NCBI GenBank assembly: GCA_017474765.1 | Contig: JAFVGW010000054.1 | Span: 39,476 to 103,475, forward strand | From: Salinivirgaceae bacterium | GTDB taxonomy: Bacteria > Bacteroidota > Bacteroidia > Bacteroidales > SZUA-534 | Direction: 5' to 3' | DNA length: 64,000 nt | Shown here: piece by piece, positions 1 to 9,259 of the stretch | How positions within the stretch are numbered: position 1 is the first letter of the stretch | How the letters are laid out: each line of letters begins with the position of its first letter | The notes under the pieces: generated by a model | The model's database searches: none | The model's input: only the letters and a program-made list of their open reading frames with translations | What the model was told of the DNA's origin: nothing | Translations under genes and position numbers: made by a program

Positions 1-477
1 TACAACAAGTTAACCGACCCGCTCAATTCAAAAATCGCTTCGGGCGACGATGTTTTTCTGCTTCACAAGATGAAGGCCGCTGGGGCCAAAATCAGTTTCA
101 CCGCGCAACCCGAAACCATTGCCACAACCCGCCCCGCACCTTCGGCGGGTGCCTTTCTGCGGCAGCGCACACGCTGGGGCGGCAAAGCCACTGACTACAC
201 CGATGCCGACAGCCTTGCGGTGGCTGTGGTGGTGGCGGCAGAGTCGGTTCTGCTTTGCGTTGGAATTGCCGCACTGCCATTGCTGTGGAAGCCCGCACTC
301 GCCTTGTATCTCACAAAACTATTTGCCGACACTCTGCTGCTTGCGGCCGTTTGCAAGCGATTCGGCAACCGTCGGATTTTATGGTGGATGCCTGTGTTTG
401 AGATTGTTGTGGCGGTTTACACCGTATGTGTGGCGGTTGCCGCTATGGCGGGAATCGGCAAAAAGAAGTGGAAATGA
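1..477 (+). CDS. Glycosyltransferase family 2, C-terminal part (5' end outside window)
   Basis: The reading frame is open from base 1, so the gene begins upstream; 158 codons plus stop are visible. A GDD acidic motif near visible residues 19-21 and a QRTRW motif near residue 57 are the distal catalytic signatures of processive or membrane GT2 enzymes. The rest is hydrophobic, with two or three membrane segments between about residues 70 and 150, and ends in a basic KKKWK tail. It presumably transfers a sugar from a nucleotide donor at the inner membrane. The donor and acceptor cannot be read from this part. The layout resembles the GT2 at 9256-10383, which has QKKRH at the equivalent site. 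Confidence 0.85.
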   Translation, partial: YNKLTDPLNSKIASGDDVFLLHKMKAAGAKISFTAQPETIATTRPAPSAGAFLRQRTRWGGKATDYTDADSLAVAVVVAAESVLLCVGIAALPLLWKPALALYLTKLFADTLLLAAVCKRFGNRRILWWMPVFEIVVAVYTVCVAVAAMAGIGKKKWK

Positions 478-628
478 TGATTTTTTTGCGGACAGAAATG
501 ATTACCAAAAACCGCATAATAACATTCATACGTCTCATTTACAACTTTTTTCTGTTGTCTGTTGTCCGTAGTCTTTTGTCCAAAATCCACCTTCTCAACT
601 TTAGTGATACACTTATCCAAAAATTGGG

Positions 629-636
629 TACCTTTG
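629..636 (+). promoter_or_regulatory. Putative Bacteroidetes -7 promoter box for manA
   Basis: TACCTTTG matches the Bacteroidetes -7 consensus TAnnTTTG and lies 25 bp before the ATG at 662. No convincing -33 TTG was found. It would place transcription start near 642, which favours ATG 662 over the in-frame TTG at 650. Confidence 0.5.
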
Positions 637-661
637 CAGACTTGAAAAATTGACTGACAAG

Positions 662-1648
662 ATGAACACACTATATCCGCTGAAATTCGAACCGATACTG
701 AAAGAGAAGATTTGGGGCGGCAACAAACTATCGACAGTGCTGAACAAACCCCAAGGCTCGATGCAGAAAATCGGCGAGAGTTGGGAACTGTCGGGGCTCG
801 AAGGCGACCTTTCGGTTGTGGCCAACGGTTTTCTGGCGGGCAACACCATCGACGAACTCATCGAAATCTATATGGGCGACCTTGTGGGCGATGCCGTTTT
901 CTCGAAGTTCGGAACTGAATTTCCGCTGCTTTTCAAGTTCATCGAAGCCAGCGACAACCTTTCAATCCAAGTGCACCCGAACAACGAACTGGCGCTGAGC
1001 CGCCACAACGCTTCGGGCAAGACCGAAATGTGGTATATTGTTGAATCTGAACCCGATGCAAAACTAATTACAGGATTCAACCGCCCAATGGACAAACAGC
1101 AGTATCTTGAGCATTTCAAAAACGGCACGCTGCGCGATGTTCTGAATTGGGAAACCGCAAAGCCTGGCGATGTGTTCTTCATTCCCGCAGGCCGCATTCA
1201 CTCAATCGGCCCCAACATTCTGCTGGCCGAAGTGCAGCAGGCATCCGACATCACCTACCGCATCTACGACTGGGACCGTCTGGACGCCAACGGTCAACCG
1301 CGCGAGATGCACACCGACTGGGCCGTTTATGCCATCGACTACACCTTCAGCAAGGATTACCGCACGCCGTACACAATGCCGCAGGACAACAGCACCAACC
1401 TTGCCAAATGCCAGTATTTCACGGTCAACATTCTCAATTTCGCTAAGCATATCGACATTGATTACGGCCGCCTGGACTCGTTTGTGGTGTATATGGCCGT
1501 TGAAGGCAAAACGCTCATCGGCGCACCAAGTCTTGAGCAGCCAATTGAGATTGCGAAGGGCGAGACCGTGCTCATCCCCGCCGAAATGAAAGAGATTGAA
1601 CTCACACCGCTCAACGGCGAATCGCGCCTGCTTGAGATTTATATTTAA
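662..1648 (+). CDS. manA: Mannose-6-phosphate isomerase, class I
   Basis: Interconverts mannose-6-phosphate and fructose-6-phosphate in the cytoplasm, feeding GDP-mannose and fucose synthesis or mannose catabolism. The protein is a cupin-type type I phosphomannose isomerase: KEKIWGG near the N-terminus, the zinc-site segment QVHPNNE near residue 105, GKTEMWYIVE shortly after, and the IPAGRIHSIG loop near residue 175. At 328 residues it has the short Bacteroidetes/Firmicutes form. An in-frame TTG at 650 would add four residues, but the ATG at 662 fits the upstream -7 box better. It stands alone: the next gene, recO, is convergent. Its product could supply mannose or fucose for the surface-glycan genes nearby (inference). 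Confidence 0.93.
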   Translation: MNTLYPLKFEPILKEKIWGGNKLSTVLNKPQGSMQKIGESWELSGLEGDLSVVANGFLAGNTIDELIEIYMGDLVGDAVFSKFGTEFPLLFKFIEASDNLSIQVHPNNELALSRHNASGKTEMWYIVESEPDAKLITGFNRPMDKQQYLEHFKNGTLRDVLNWETAKPGDVFFIPAGRIHSIGPNILLAEVQQASDITYRIYDWDRLDANGQPREMHTDWAVYAIDYTFSKDYRTPYTMPQDNSTNLAKCQYFTVNILNFAKHIDIDYGRLDSFVVYMAVEGKTLIGAPSLEQPIEIAKGETVLIPAEMKEIELTPLNGESRLLEIYI

Positions 1649-1768
1649 GGGTGAACTGTTGAATCGGTGAACTGGTAAATCGGTGAATCGATTTAAAACT
1701 TCGGACACGACAAAGTGTAAGGTGATAAAACCCTGGCACTCAAATTCCTAAATTCCACATTCTAAATC

Positions 1769-2491
1769 CTAATTATCCGCAAACACTTCGTGTAGAATCT
1801 CGTACGAGTTCACTTCCTTCATTGTGGGGATGCGGAACCCGTACCACTGCAGCACTGTTTCGAGCAGAGAATCACGCTCTTGCCGCGGCATCTGCACATC
1901 GCGCAGATTCTCATAGGGACAATCGGCAAAAAAAACTATGCGGCGGAACACATCGGCGGCGACAAAATGGCGGTGAACAGGCCTAACGGCGATGCTGTGC
2001 CCCTGTTCAAGGTCGAAAAACGGATGACTGGCGTCGATGTTCGGAAAAAAGCCGATGATGCGGCTCAACTTCACCATAAAAGCCAGATGGAAGAACTGCA
2101 GCCCAGCCTGCATCTGCTCAAGAATCTGCACCGACGCGTCGATGAACTCAAACTGCGCATCGTCTTCGGCTTCTTCGCGGATGCTCTTGCCCACCACTTC
2201 GGCCATAAACATCAGCAGGGTGCTCTTGCGAAGGTCAGCGGTGCAACTCACCAAATTCGGCGCGGGGCGGTATTCGGTCAGTTTCTGAATGTCGCGGTCG
2301 GGCTTGTATGAATAGACCACATCGAGCAGCGCCATCGGGTGGAAAGCGCCCAACTTCGACCTGCTTTTGCCGCCAAAGCCGTACACCATCAGCGACACGC
2401 GGCCGTGCTGTCGCGAAAGCGCGCGAACGATTATCGACGAATCACTGAAACGCGTGTGGCTCAAGACGATTATGCGGTCGGTACAGAGCAT
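1769..2491 (-). CDS. recO: DNA repair protein RecO
   Basis: RecO acts in the RecFOR pathway, helping RecA load on SSB-coated single strands at gaps and annealing complementary DNA. The N-terminal 80 residues form the OB-fold-like domain, with the typical VLSHTRFSDSSIIVRALS opening and a GGKSRSKLGAFHPM loop. The alpha-helical C-terminal domain follows. Length (240 residues) is normal. It lies 9 bp downstream of porZ on the same strand, so the two probably share a transcript. Start is ATG at 2491. Confidence 0.92.
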   Translation of the reverse strand: MLCTDRIIVLSHTRFSDSSIIVRALSRQHGRVSLMVYGFGGKSRSKLGAFHPMALLDVVYSYKPDRDIQKLTEYRPAPNLVSCTADLRKSTLLMFMAEVVGKSIREEAEDDAQFEFIDASVQILEQMQAGLQFFHLAFMVKLSRIIGFFPNIDASHPFFDLEQGHSIAVRPVHRHFVAADVFRRIVFFADCPYENLRDVQMPRQERDSLLETVLQWYGFRIPTMKEVNSYEILHEVFADN

Positions 2492-2500
2492 CGGGCGCGG

Positions 2501-4765
2501 CTATTTGACGACGTGGATTTTGCCGACATTGCGCGTCACACCGTCGGTTGTTGTGCACTGAATCAGATAGATACCCGTCTCGACACGGCGTCCGTCGCGG
2601 TTGCAAAGGTTCCAGAGCGCGCCGCCGCCGTTGCTCATCGTCTCGTGAACCAGATTTCCGCGCAAGTCGGTGATTCTGACCACAGAATTGTCAAGCAGCC
2701 CGCGAATGGCTACATCGCCGTAGTAGTCGGACTGAACGGGGTTGGGATAAGCCGTAATTTCCGCCGTTTCGCTGTTGGCTTTGGTTGTTGAAATGGTGAC
2801 CGATTGCAGTCCCTTGTCAGTTATGACGTAAAGAATACCCTTGTCGTCGTCAATGGCAATCGACTTGACATTATTCGAAAAGAGTGGCGAGTTGCTGGTA
2901 TTGTATGATGCGATTTGCTCTGTGCCGTCGGGCGATATTACGAAGATTCCGCCGCTTTCAGTTCCGAACCACTTGCGGTTGCCACCGTCGACGGCGATGG
3001 TGTTGACAACCTCAGTGACAAGCAACGACTGATAGAACCCGTCAACAATCATCTGCGGATAGTGGGCTTGGGTGTTGCCATCACGCAGCACTCGTTCTGG
3101 ATGATCGTAAATGTAAACTCCTTCGTCGGTAGCAAGCCATAATATGCCGTTCTTGTCCTCAACAATGTCGTTGATGTTGCAATTCAGTTTTTTGTTTGTT
3201 TCGTCGGAAGGGAAAAAGAAACTGTAATCATCGTCTGAATTTGTTTCGGGCGTACCATTGGGATTCCAAACCAAAACTCCGATTCCACGATGCGACACGA
3301 GCCACAAATCGTTGTTGCGCGTGCAAATCAACTTTCCAGTATGCAGACCAGTCATGTGGCTGGAGTAAGCGTAGTTATACCACTCCCCGCTCGGCGTTCG
3401 GACGGTTATAGGCTTATCGGCTATCGACCCTGCAAACCACAGATTACCATTATAGTCATACGCACAATAGCTCACAAAGTCGTTCAGCAAACCACCTGTT
3501 GATTCGGCATTGTGACGGGTGAACGTGCCGTTATCATACTCCAAAACACCGTGACGCCAACAATTTGCAATAAAATGATTTTTGCTGCCATTGGTGGTAA
3601 AATTGATAATGTCGCGACACTCATTAAACACAGGATATTGCTGGTGGTCGATATTCGTCCACCGGCTACCATCAAAAGAATAAATATCGGCTTTATTGTA
3701 ATGATTCTCCCCCGTTCGCTCCATGCCTCCAGGGGCCACCAAAACATTGCCTGCGTTGTAGCAGACGTTGTAAAATCTGTTTAATGCCGGGCCATCGGGA
3801 GTGTACGCCGTGTAATCGTTGCCATCAGTTCGCCCAAGCCCATATTCCCTATGGGCGTACCAGACAACATCACCATCGGCAATGCCAGTGTTTATCAGCT
3901 CCGAATCCCAGAACAGCAACTGATTCAGATTGGTATCGAAAACATAAACACCCAATCCATCACATAATACGAGTTTATTATCGCGGCTTGTCAGGGTTTT
4001 CACTTCGGGCAGACTATTCCAAACTACCGTCCATTTTTCACCATCAAAAACTGACACCCGCCCAATTGTGTCTCCTGCAATCTGTGCGTTAACGTAAAGT
4101 TTATTGTCAAATACACAACCTGTGTTAAATTTCAAACCTTGACCCAGCTCTGTCACTTGCTCCCAGTTCTTCAAGTCAGTCAAAAACGGGTTGTCGAGTC
4201 GCCCCCGCATTAGTCCCGTGTTGGTCAAAGCATACAAATATCCATCATAAACCACAGAGGAGTTGATATTTATATGTTTGCCGTCACTGCCCAAAATATA
4301 AGTGTCGGAAAATTCCCGACGACTAATATCAATGGCTATGATGCCGAAACTGCACGACAGGTAAGCCGTTCCACCATGAATGTTGATGTGGTTTATCTTT
4401 TTATTATTGGTGAAATCACTGTTTTTCAGACTGGGCATGTTGTGTACTTTCCCGTCATCACTAACAATATCGATGTTACCGCTGATGTAGCCAATTATTA
4501 GTTCTTGAGTTTTGTCGTTGTAGGCAATTGCTCCAATTCCCATCTCCGATAGTCCTTCGATAGGTGTCAGATGTGTAATGCGTCCATCTTCCTTACTGTA
4601 ACAGAATATGTTAAGTTCGGTGGCACAATACACATCAGTATTGCTCACAGCCACAGCCTTTCCACCAAAATAGCTCATGTGGTCGCGCCATGTACTATTG
4701 ATGATTTGCGCCTGTAACGTACTTGCAACCAACAAGATATTTATAATTGCAAAGAGTCTTGCCAT
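2501..4765 (-). CDS. porZ: PorZ-like T9SS surface protein (beta-propeller with C-terminal sorting-like domain)
   Basis: PorZ belongs to the attachment complex of the type IX secretion system, where it is thought to bind anionic LPS so that PorU can attach cargo. The protein has a signal peptide (start [15 protein letters not shown], cleavage after TLQAQ), then two large propeller regions with repeated blade motifs such as [18 protein letters not shown] and a [13 protein letters not shown] two-component-regulator-propeller blade. The last ~85 residues, beginning [11 protein letters not shown] and ending [12 protein letters not shown], form a T9SS sorting-type Ig domain. The frame is open 60 codons further upstream, but the signal peptide and a -7 box at 4786-4793 fix the start at 4765. 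At 754 residues it is near the family norm. It is divergent from yidD. The alternative is a generic two-component-regulator-propeller protein. Confidence 0.82.
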   Translation of the reverse strand: MARLFAIINILLVASTLQAQIINSTWRDHMSYFGGKAVAVSNTDVYCATELNIFCYSKEDGRITHLTPIEGLSEMGIGAIAYNDKTQELIIGYISGNIDIVSDDGKVHNMPSLKNSDFTNNKKINHINIHGGTAYLSCSFGIIAIDISRREFSDTYILGSDGKHININSSVVYDGYLYALTNTGLMRGRLDNPFLTDLKNWEQVTELGQGLKFNTGCVFDNKLYVNAQIAGDTIGRVSVFDGEKWTVVWNSLPEVKTLTSRDNKLVLCDGLGVYVFDTNLNQLLFWDSELINTGIADGDVVWYAHREYGLGRTDGNDYTAYTPDGPALNRFYNVCYNAGNVLVAPGGMERTGENHYNKADIYSFDGSRWTNIDHQQYPVFNECRDIINFTTNGSKNHFIANCWRHGVLEYDNGTFTRHNAESTGGLLNDFVSYCAYDYNGNLWFAGSIADKPITVRTPSGEWYNYAYSSHMTGLHTGKLICTRNNDLWLVSHRGIGVLVWNPNGTPETNSDDDYSFFFPSDETNKKLNCNINDIVEDKNGILWLATDEGVYIYDHPERVLRDGNTQAHYPQMIVDGFYQSLLVTEVVNTIAVDGGNRKWFGTESGGIFVISPDGTEQIASYNTSNSPLFSNNVKSIAIDDDKGILYVITDKGLQSVTISTTKANSETAEITAYPNPVQSDYYGDVAIRGLLDNSVVRITDLRGNLVHETMSNGGGALWNLCNRDGRRVETGIYLIQCTTTDGVTRNVGKIHVVK

Positions 4766-4785
4766 ATTTCTTTTGTGTTTTCGGA

Positions 4786-4793
4786 CAAAGATA
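4786..4793 (-). promoter_or_regulatory. Putative -7 promoter box for porZ-recO
   Basis: On the minus strand this reads TATCTTTG (TAnnTTTG), 20 bp before the porZ ATG at 4765. It decides the porZ start, because any longer reading frame would include the promoter. Confidence 0.55.
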
Positions 4794-4844
4794 CGATTGT
4801 TTGCAGATTTTATTGTACAAATCTCTGCTATCTTGCACTCCGCA

Positions 4845-5108
4845 ATGATTCGTAAATTTTTCTCCATATTGCTCATCGTGCCAATCCGCTTATACCAGTG
4901 GCTGATATCACCATTGTTGCCCAACAGTTGTCGCTTTACCCCCACATGCTCTGCCTATGCCATAGAGGCCCTGAAAACTCACGGACCGATAATCGGACTA
5001 TGGCTAACCATCAGACGCATAGTAAGATGCAACCCTTGGGGCGGCAGTGGCTACGACCCGGTTCCGCCTCCGAAATGGTGGAAAAACAAGTCTGAATCAG
5101 GCAATTGA
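4845..5108 (+). CDS. yidD: Membrane protein insertion efficiency factor YidD
   Basis: Small inner-membrane-associated protein that assists YidC-dependent membrane protein insertion. The 87-residue product shows the family signature almost throughout: an N-terminal amphipathic or hydrophobic segment, RLYQWLISP, the cysteine motif [11 protein letters not shown] and the tail [13 protein letters not shown]. The open frame extends upstream to 4677, but the family begins at MIRKFF, matching ATG 4845. It diverges from porZ. In many bacteria yidD sits with rnpA and yidC; here it does not. Confidence 0.95.
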   Translation: MIRKFFSILLIVPIRLYQWLISPLLPNSCRFTPTCSAYAIEALKTHGPIIGLWLTIRRIVRCNPWGGSGYDPVPPPKWWKNKSESGN

Positions 5109-5170
5109 TATTAACATTATCAGGTTGATAATAAACATTACAACGCCTCTCCTAACCCTGCTTTTAGGTT

Positions 5171-5178
5171 TAGATTTG
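5171..5178 (+). promoter_or_regulatory. Putative -7 promoter box for the Gfo/Idh/MocA gene
   Basis: TAGATTTG matches TAnnTTTG, 19 bp before the ATG at 5198. No clear -33 element was found. Confidence 0.45.
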
Positions 5179-5197
5179 CGTAAATCGTTATTGAATC

Positions 5198-6097
5198 ATG
5201 CTTGACATTGGAATTGTAGGACTGAAAAATGCAACACCGTACATCGATGCTTTAAAGCATTCGTCATCATTCAATTTCAAAGGGATATACGATCCAAGTC
5301 TGCTCATTGAGGATATTCACACATCCGAATTCAATGTATTTCAATCATTTGGTGAGCTTTGCAGCGATTGTGGCGCAGTCATTTTCAGCATCGACGATAA
5401 CCTATACTATCCGCTTGTATGCGAGGCCATCCGCCACTCGCTCGATGTTTTTTTAGACGGAGTACATAGCTATCAGACCAAGGAGCTGAACAGCCTGCTG
5501 ATGCTACGCGACGAAGCCCAGAGTGTAGTTTGTGTGGGACACAAGTTTATTGGCGACAAATTTTTCGCAATGCTGCGTCATCAATGCGACCATCCACTCG
5601 ACATACAGTGCAACATCATCCAGAGCAGTAACAACAATCTGGTGTCGCTGGCGCAGACCGAATTGAGTCTGATGCTGATGCTGGCTCGCGCAAGTGTCCA
5701 TCGCGTGGCCGTCAATGTCTATTCAAGTTTCAGCACCGTGCCCGACTCTGTTCGCGTCAGAATCGATTTTGACAATGGTGCCGTTGGCAATATCAGCATC
5801 AACCGCTATGGCCTCAACCCCGAACATACCATACGAGTGCTTAACTACAACAGCATTGTCAATGCCGATATGATTGCCCGCCGCTTTGCCGTAATCAGAA
5901 GCGACAATCCGGAAACCCCTATTGTCAAAGAAATGGATTCTGACAGAATGATAGAGGCCGAAACGCAGCTTGCAGCCTTCTATTCGAGCCTCACGAACAG
6001 CTCGGAGCCATACAATACCCTCGAAAACGAAATCCGAACCCAAATCGCTTGCGAGCGCATCCGCGAAAAAATGCGCATCAATTTCAATGTTTTTTGA
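5198..6097 (+). CDS. Gfo/Idh/MocA-family oxidoreductase (short, divergent)
   Basis: Probable NAD(P)-dependent sugar or sugar-nucleotide oxidoreductase. The N-terminus MLDIGIVGL is a reduced Rossmann opening, followed by the usual order of strands (FKGIYDP, CGAVIFSI) and a C-terminal alpha/beta domain. Two departures are notable. The glycine-rich nucleotide loop is abbreviated, and the normal EKP catalytic motif is replaced by DGVHS near residue 88. At 299 residues it is shorter than most family members (about 330-400). It may bind a nucleotide-sugar without canonical catalysis. It precedes the WcaJ-like gene by 93 bp on the same strand, which suggests a role in surface-glycan synthesis. Confidence 0.65.
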   Translation: MLDIGIVGLKNATPYIDALKHSSSFNFKGIYDPSLLIEDIHTSEFNVFQSFGELCSDCGAVIFSIDDNLYYPLVCEAIRHSLDVFLDGVHSYQTKELNSLLMLRDEAQSVVCVGHKFIGDKFFAMLRHQCDHPLDIQCNIIQSSNNNLVSLAQTELSLMLMLARASVHRVAVNVYSSFSTVPDSVRVRIDFDNGAVGNISINRYGLNPEHTIRVLNYNSIVNADMIARRFAVIRSDNPETPIVKEMDSDRMIEAETQLAAFYSSLTNSSEPYNTLENEIRTQIACERIREKMRINFNVF

Positions 6098-6190
6098 TTT
6101 TGACGTGAAATAAATCGTTCCGACAATATAGCGGCTGCTTCTGCGTTTCATATTTATGATTAGCATTGCGGCAACTAACAACACGTTGAG

Positions 6191-7615
6191 ATGAAGGAGA
6201 AAAAACCTCGTTTACAAACAGCTAAATATCTGACATGCGATTATATAGCGGCCTTATCTGCGTGGATTCTGTTTTTCATCTACCGCAAAAAAATTGTCAT
6301 CAGCGACATCACAAATTTTGAAATAATCAAAGCCGCCGAGCCATCAATGATACTCGGCATCATCATCATTCCTGTTTTCTGGATTCTGCTCTATTACATT
6401 GCTGGCGAATACAACAACATTTACCGCAAATCGCGTCTGAAAGAGTTGGGCGGCACCGCTCTAATCAGCATTTTGGGCGTTGTGGTCATCTTTTTCGTTC
6501 TTATTCTCGATGACGACATCATCACCTACCGCAATTACTATGGTTCATTTCTCTATCTGCTCGGCTGTCATTTCAGCCTGACCTACACCTTCAGATTACT
6601 CATTACAAATGCCACGGCACGCCAGATTCAAAACCGCGAAATAGGTTTTTCAACCGTCATCATCGGCAGCGGTGAGCAGGCGCTGAAACTCTACAACGAG
6701 ATTGTCAGCAAGCCAAAATCTGCAGGAGAACACTTTATCGGATATATAACCATCGGACAATCAACAGATTCGCCTCTTGCGCCCTACCTCCCGTGCCTTG
6801 GCACCATCGACACCATCATCGACACAGTGAACAACAAAAAAATAGAGGATGTAATCATCGCCGTCGAACCAGAGGAGAAACAATTCATCAAGAACATCAT
6901 TGTCAAGGTTAAATCGGTGGAGGTGAGCATCAGAGCCGTTCCCGACATTCTCGACATCATCTCGGGAAATGTCAAAATGGCATCAATTTTTGGAGTGCCG
7001 CTCATCGAGATGTCGCATGACACCATGCCCGCATGGCAAGCCAACATCAAACGATTGATTGACATAACCGTTTCACTGATAGCCATTTGTGCGCTAATTC
7101 CTGCTTATTTGATTTTAGCCGTTTGCGTCAAACTGTCATCGAAAGGACCAGTTTTCTACCTTCAGGAACGCATCGGCCGATATGGCAAACCTTTCAGAAT
7201 CATCAAGTTCCGCACAATGATGATTGATGCTGAAAAATACGGCCCCGCGCTGTCGAGCGACAACGACCCGCGCATCACAAGGCTTGGCCGCTTCATGCGC
7301 AAAGTCAGGCTCGACGAACTGCCACAGTTCATCAATGTACTGAAGGGCGACATGTCGCTTGTTGGCCCGCGCCCCGAACGCGCCTACTATATTGAACAGA
7401 TTGTGCAGAAAGCGCCCCATTACTATACCGTTTTCAAAGTCCGCCCTGGCATAACTTCTTGGGGACAAGTAAAATACGGTTATGCCGAGAATGTTGATGA
7501 AATGGTCGACCGCCTGAAATACGACATCATCTATCTAGAGAACATGTCGCTCTATCTCGACATTAAAATTATGATTTACACCATTAAAACCGTGCTGGAA
7601 GGCAGCGGCAAATAA
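6191..7615 (+). CDS. WcaJ-type undecaprenyl-phosphate sugar-1-phosphate transferase
   Basis: Initiates exopolysaccharide or O-antigen units by moving a sugar-1-phosphate onto undecaprenyl phosphate at the inner membrane. About 140 N-terminal residues form four or five membrane spans. Then comes a Rossmann-like segment (VIIGSGEQALKLYNEI), a further hydrophobic helix near residue 300 and the bacterial sugar transferase domain: GPVFYLQERIGRYGKPF, IIKFRTM, RITRLGRFMRKVRLDELPQ and LKGDMSLVGPRPE. Length 474 is typical of the full WbaP/WcaJ architecture. In a PorZ-bearing organism it could begin the anionic LPS used by T9SS, but that is inference. The gene ends at a bidirectional terminator. Confidence 0.9.
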   Translation: MKEKKPRLQTAKYLTCDYIAALSAWILFFIYRKKIVISDITNFEIIKAAEPSMILGIIIIPVFWILLYYIAGEYNNIYRKSRLKELGGTALISILGVVVIFFVLILDDDIITYRNYYGSFLYLLGCHFSLTYTFRLLITNATARQIQNREIGFSTVIIGSGEQALKLYNEIVSKPKSAGEHFIGYITIGQSTDSPLAPYLPCLGTIDTIIDTVNNKKIEDVIIAVEPEEKQFIKNIIVKVKSVEVSIRAVPDILDIISGNVKMASIFGVPLIEMSHDTMPAWQANIKRLIDITVSLIAICALIPAYLILAVCVKLSSKGPVFYLQERIGRYGKPFRIIKFRTMMIDAEKYGPALSSDNDPRITRLGRFMRKVRLDELPQFINVLKGDMSLVGPRPERAYYIEQIVQKAPHYYTVFKVRPGITSWGQVKYGYAENVDEMVDRLKYDIIYLENMSLYLDIKIMIYTIKTVLEGSGK

Positions 7616-7657
7616 TTCTGAACTTTCCGACTTCAGAAAGAAAAGTCACTAAACAAA

Positions 7658-7691
7658 AAAGGTTGCCCTCACCTACCCGATGGCAACCTTT
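7658..7691. terminator. Bidirectional rho-independent terminator
   Basis: A perfect 10-bp stem AAAGGTTGCC / GGCAACCTTT with a 14-nt loop, preceded by an A run and followed by a T-rich end. It lies between the convergent WcaJ-like gene and the small acidic gene and could serve both. Confidence 0.75.
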
Positions 7692-7717
7692 CATAATTTA
7701 TTATCTATCCGAGCGAA

Positions 7718-7948
7718 TCATTCCTCACCCTCGTCATCGTCAAGACTATCATCGTCCGACGTATCGTTTTCATTGTCATCATCCTCGTCATCTTCAGAGC
7801 GCCGTTTGCTTGAGGCTTTTTCGCGCTCGGCCAATTTCTCGGCCCAATAAGAATATTCCCTGGCAAGTTTTGGATATTCTTCCAATGTTGCCCTGAAAAG
7901 CAGATGTTCCAAATGCTCAACTTTTTCCTTTATATCCTTTGTCTCCAT
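7718..7948 (-). CDS. Small highly acidic hypothetical protein
   Basis: 76 residues. The first half is a charged helix (KEKVEHLEHLLFRATLEEY, then WAEKLAEREK); from about residue 52 the chain is almost entirely Asp, Glu, Ser and Asn (for example DDEDDDNEND). No family is recognised. The acidic tail may be a nucleic-acid mimic or a flexible solubility tail; function is unknown. It lies 50 bp downstream of rsmG on the same strand, so it may be the last gene of the GT2-sigma-rsmG transcript, ending at the 7658-7691 terminator. Confidence 0.6.
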   Translation of the reverse strand: METKDIKEKVEHLEHLLFRATLEEYPKLAREYSYWAEKLAEREKASSKRRSEDDEDDDNENDTSDDDSLDDDEGEE

Positions 7949-7998
7949 ATCAAACGGTTTTTATTATGCAATTATAATGCATCTCTCGCATTATTCCT

Positions 7999-8619
7999 CT
8001 ACAACTCGACATGAATTATTTTTTTTGTTTCAAAAAAAGGCTCGTCGAAATAATCGCTAATGCTATATATGGTTGTTTTTCTGTTAATTGACTTCAATTC
8101 TTCGTCAAAATCGCCACCTTTCAAATAGATGATTCCATTGGGCAATTGGTTGTTTCCTCCTGCCGCAACGCACTTGCGCGTCATGTTGTAGAAACTGTCG
8201 AAACGGGTTACTGCGCGGCTTATGACGAAATCGAATTTCTCCTTAACTTGCTCAACGCGAATCTGTTCGCCCCTGGCATTTGTCAGACCAACGGCTTCAA
8301 TCACCGCATTAACCACAGTTATTTTCTTCCCAATGCTGTCAATCAGACGGAATTGGCATTGCGGAAACATGATGGCTAACGGAATCCCAGGAAATCCGCC
8401 TCCCGTGCCAACATCAAGCAACTGAGTGCCATCAGTGAAACTGATGATTTTTGCAATTGCCAGCGAGTGCAGCACATGATTAACATAAAGGTTATCAATA
8501 TCTTTGCGAGATATAACGTTCACCTTCTCGTTCCAGTCGGCATACAATTGCTGAAGTTTGGCGAACTGGCCTTTCTGTGTTTCGGTCAGATTCGGGAAAT
8601 ACTTGAGAATGCAGTCCAT
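7999..8619 (-). CDS. rsmG: 16S rRNA (guanine(527)-N(7))-methyltransferase RsmG
   Basis: SAM-dependent methylation of 16S rRNA G527. The 206-residue protein has the typical RsmG order: YADWNEKVNVISRKD, then NHVLHSLA, the SAM-binding LLDVGTGGGFPGIPLAI near residue 68, and the FVISRAVTRF catalytic strand. It starts 10 bp after the sigma factor stop and probably belongs to the same operon. Confidence 0.95.
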   Translation of the reverse strand: MDCILKYFPNLTETQKGQFAKLQQLYADWNEKVNVISRKDIDNLYVNHVLHSLAIAKIISFTDGTQLLDVGTGGGFPGIPLAIMFPQCQFRLIDSIGKKITVVNAVIEAVGLTNARGEQIRVEQVKEKFDFVISRAVTRFDSFYNMTRKCVAAGGNNQLPNGIIYLKGGDFDEELKSINRKTTIYSISDYFDEPFFETKKIIHVEL

Positions 8620-8629
8620 CGCACGATTT

Positions 8630-9259
8630 TCAAATGTGTGAGTCGCGTTTTTTCAACATTTCGTAGAGCAGTTCGCGCGAACGGAACAACTGAGCCTTGA
8701 CGGTTCCCAACGGAAGTTGCAGTTTGTCGGCAATCTCCTCATACGACAGTTCATCGAAATATCTGAGTTCGACAAGTTGGCGGTAACGCGGCTTCAGGTT
8801 CGCCACCATATCGCGCAGCATGGCGTGCTTCTGCTCCATTATTATGCTCTCCTCTGGGTCTGGAGCGTCGTATTTGAGTGCAAGTGTTGCCTCTTTTGCA
8901 AAAACCTCGCTGATTGAACTTTCATCCTCGGTGGCCGACGTGCTCACGGTGTTCAACTGACGGATTTTTTTGCGCCGCAGAAAGTCGATACAGTTGTTCG
9001 ATGCTATTCTGAAGAGCCATGTGCTGAACGCATAATCGGGAGAATACTGCTCAATGTTGCGGAAAGCCTTACCGAATGCCTCAATGGTTAAATCCTCCGC
9101 ATCGACCTTGTTCCGCACCATTTTCAGCACCATAAAGTAAATGGAGTCGCGGTAGGTGGCCAAGAGTTGGGTGAACGCCTGTTCATCACCATCCTGGGCA
9201 CGCTCCACCAACTGAAAATCGCGTTTGGCCTTGTCGGAAAAATCCGGATTCGCTTTCAT
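8630..9259 (-). CDS. RNA polymerase sigma-70 family (ECF-like) factor
   Basis: Directs RNA polymerase to a specific promoter set. Region 2 is visible at residues ~28-95 (DAEDLTIEAFGKAFRNI, then FSTWLFRIASNNCIDFLRR). Region 4 is near residues 150-200 (LKPRYRQLVELRYFDELSYEEIADKLQLP, here split by meaning, not by a gap, then GTVKAQLFRSRELL). A ~50-residue acidic, serine-rich linker separates them. The frame opens at a TTG (9265), but ATG 9259 overlaps the upstream GT2 stop as ATGA, a typical coupled start. No anti-sigma gene is adjacent, so it may be a constitutive or housekeeping ECF of the kind conserved in Bacteroidetes. Confidence 0.9.
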   Translation of the reverse strand: MKANPDFSDKAKRDFQLVERAQDGDEQAFTQLLATYRDSIYFMVLKMVRNKVDAEDLTIEAFGKAFRNIEQYSPDYAFSTWLFRIASNNCIDFLRRKKIRQLNTVSTSATEDESSISEVFAKEATLALKYDAPDPEESIIMEQKHAMLRDMVANLKPRYRQLVELRYFDELSYEEIADKLQLPLGTVKAQLFRSRELLYEMLKKRDSHI

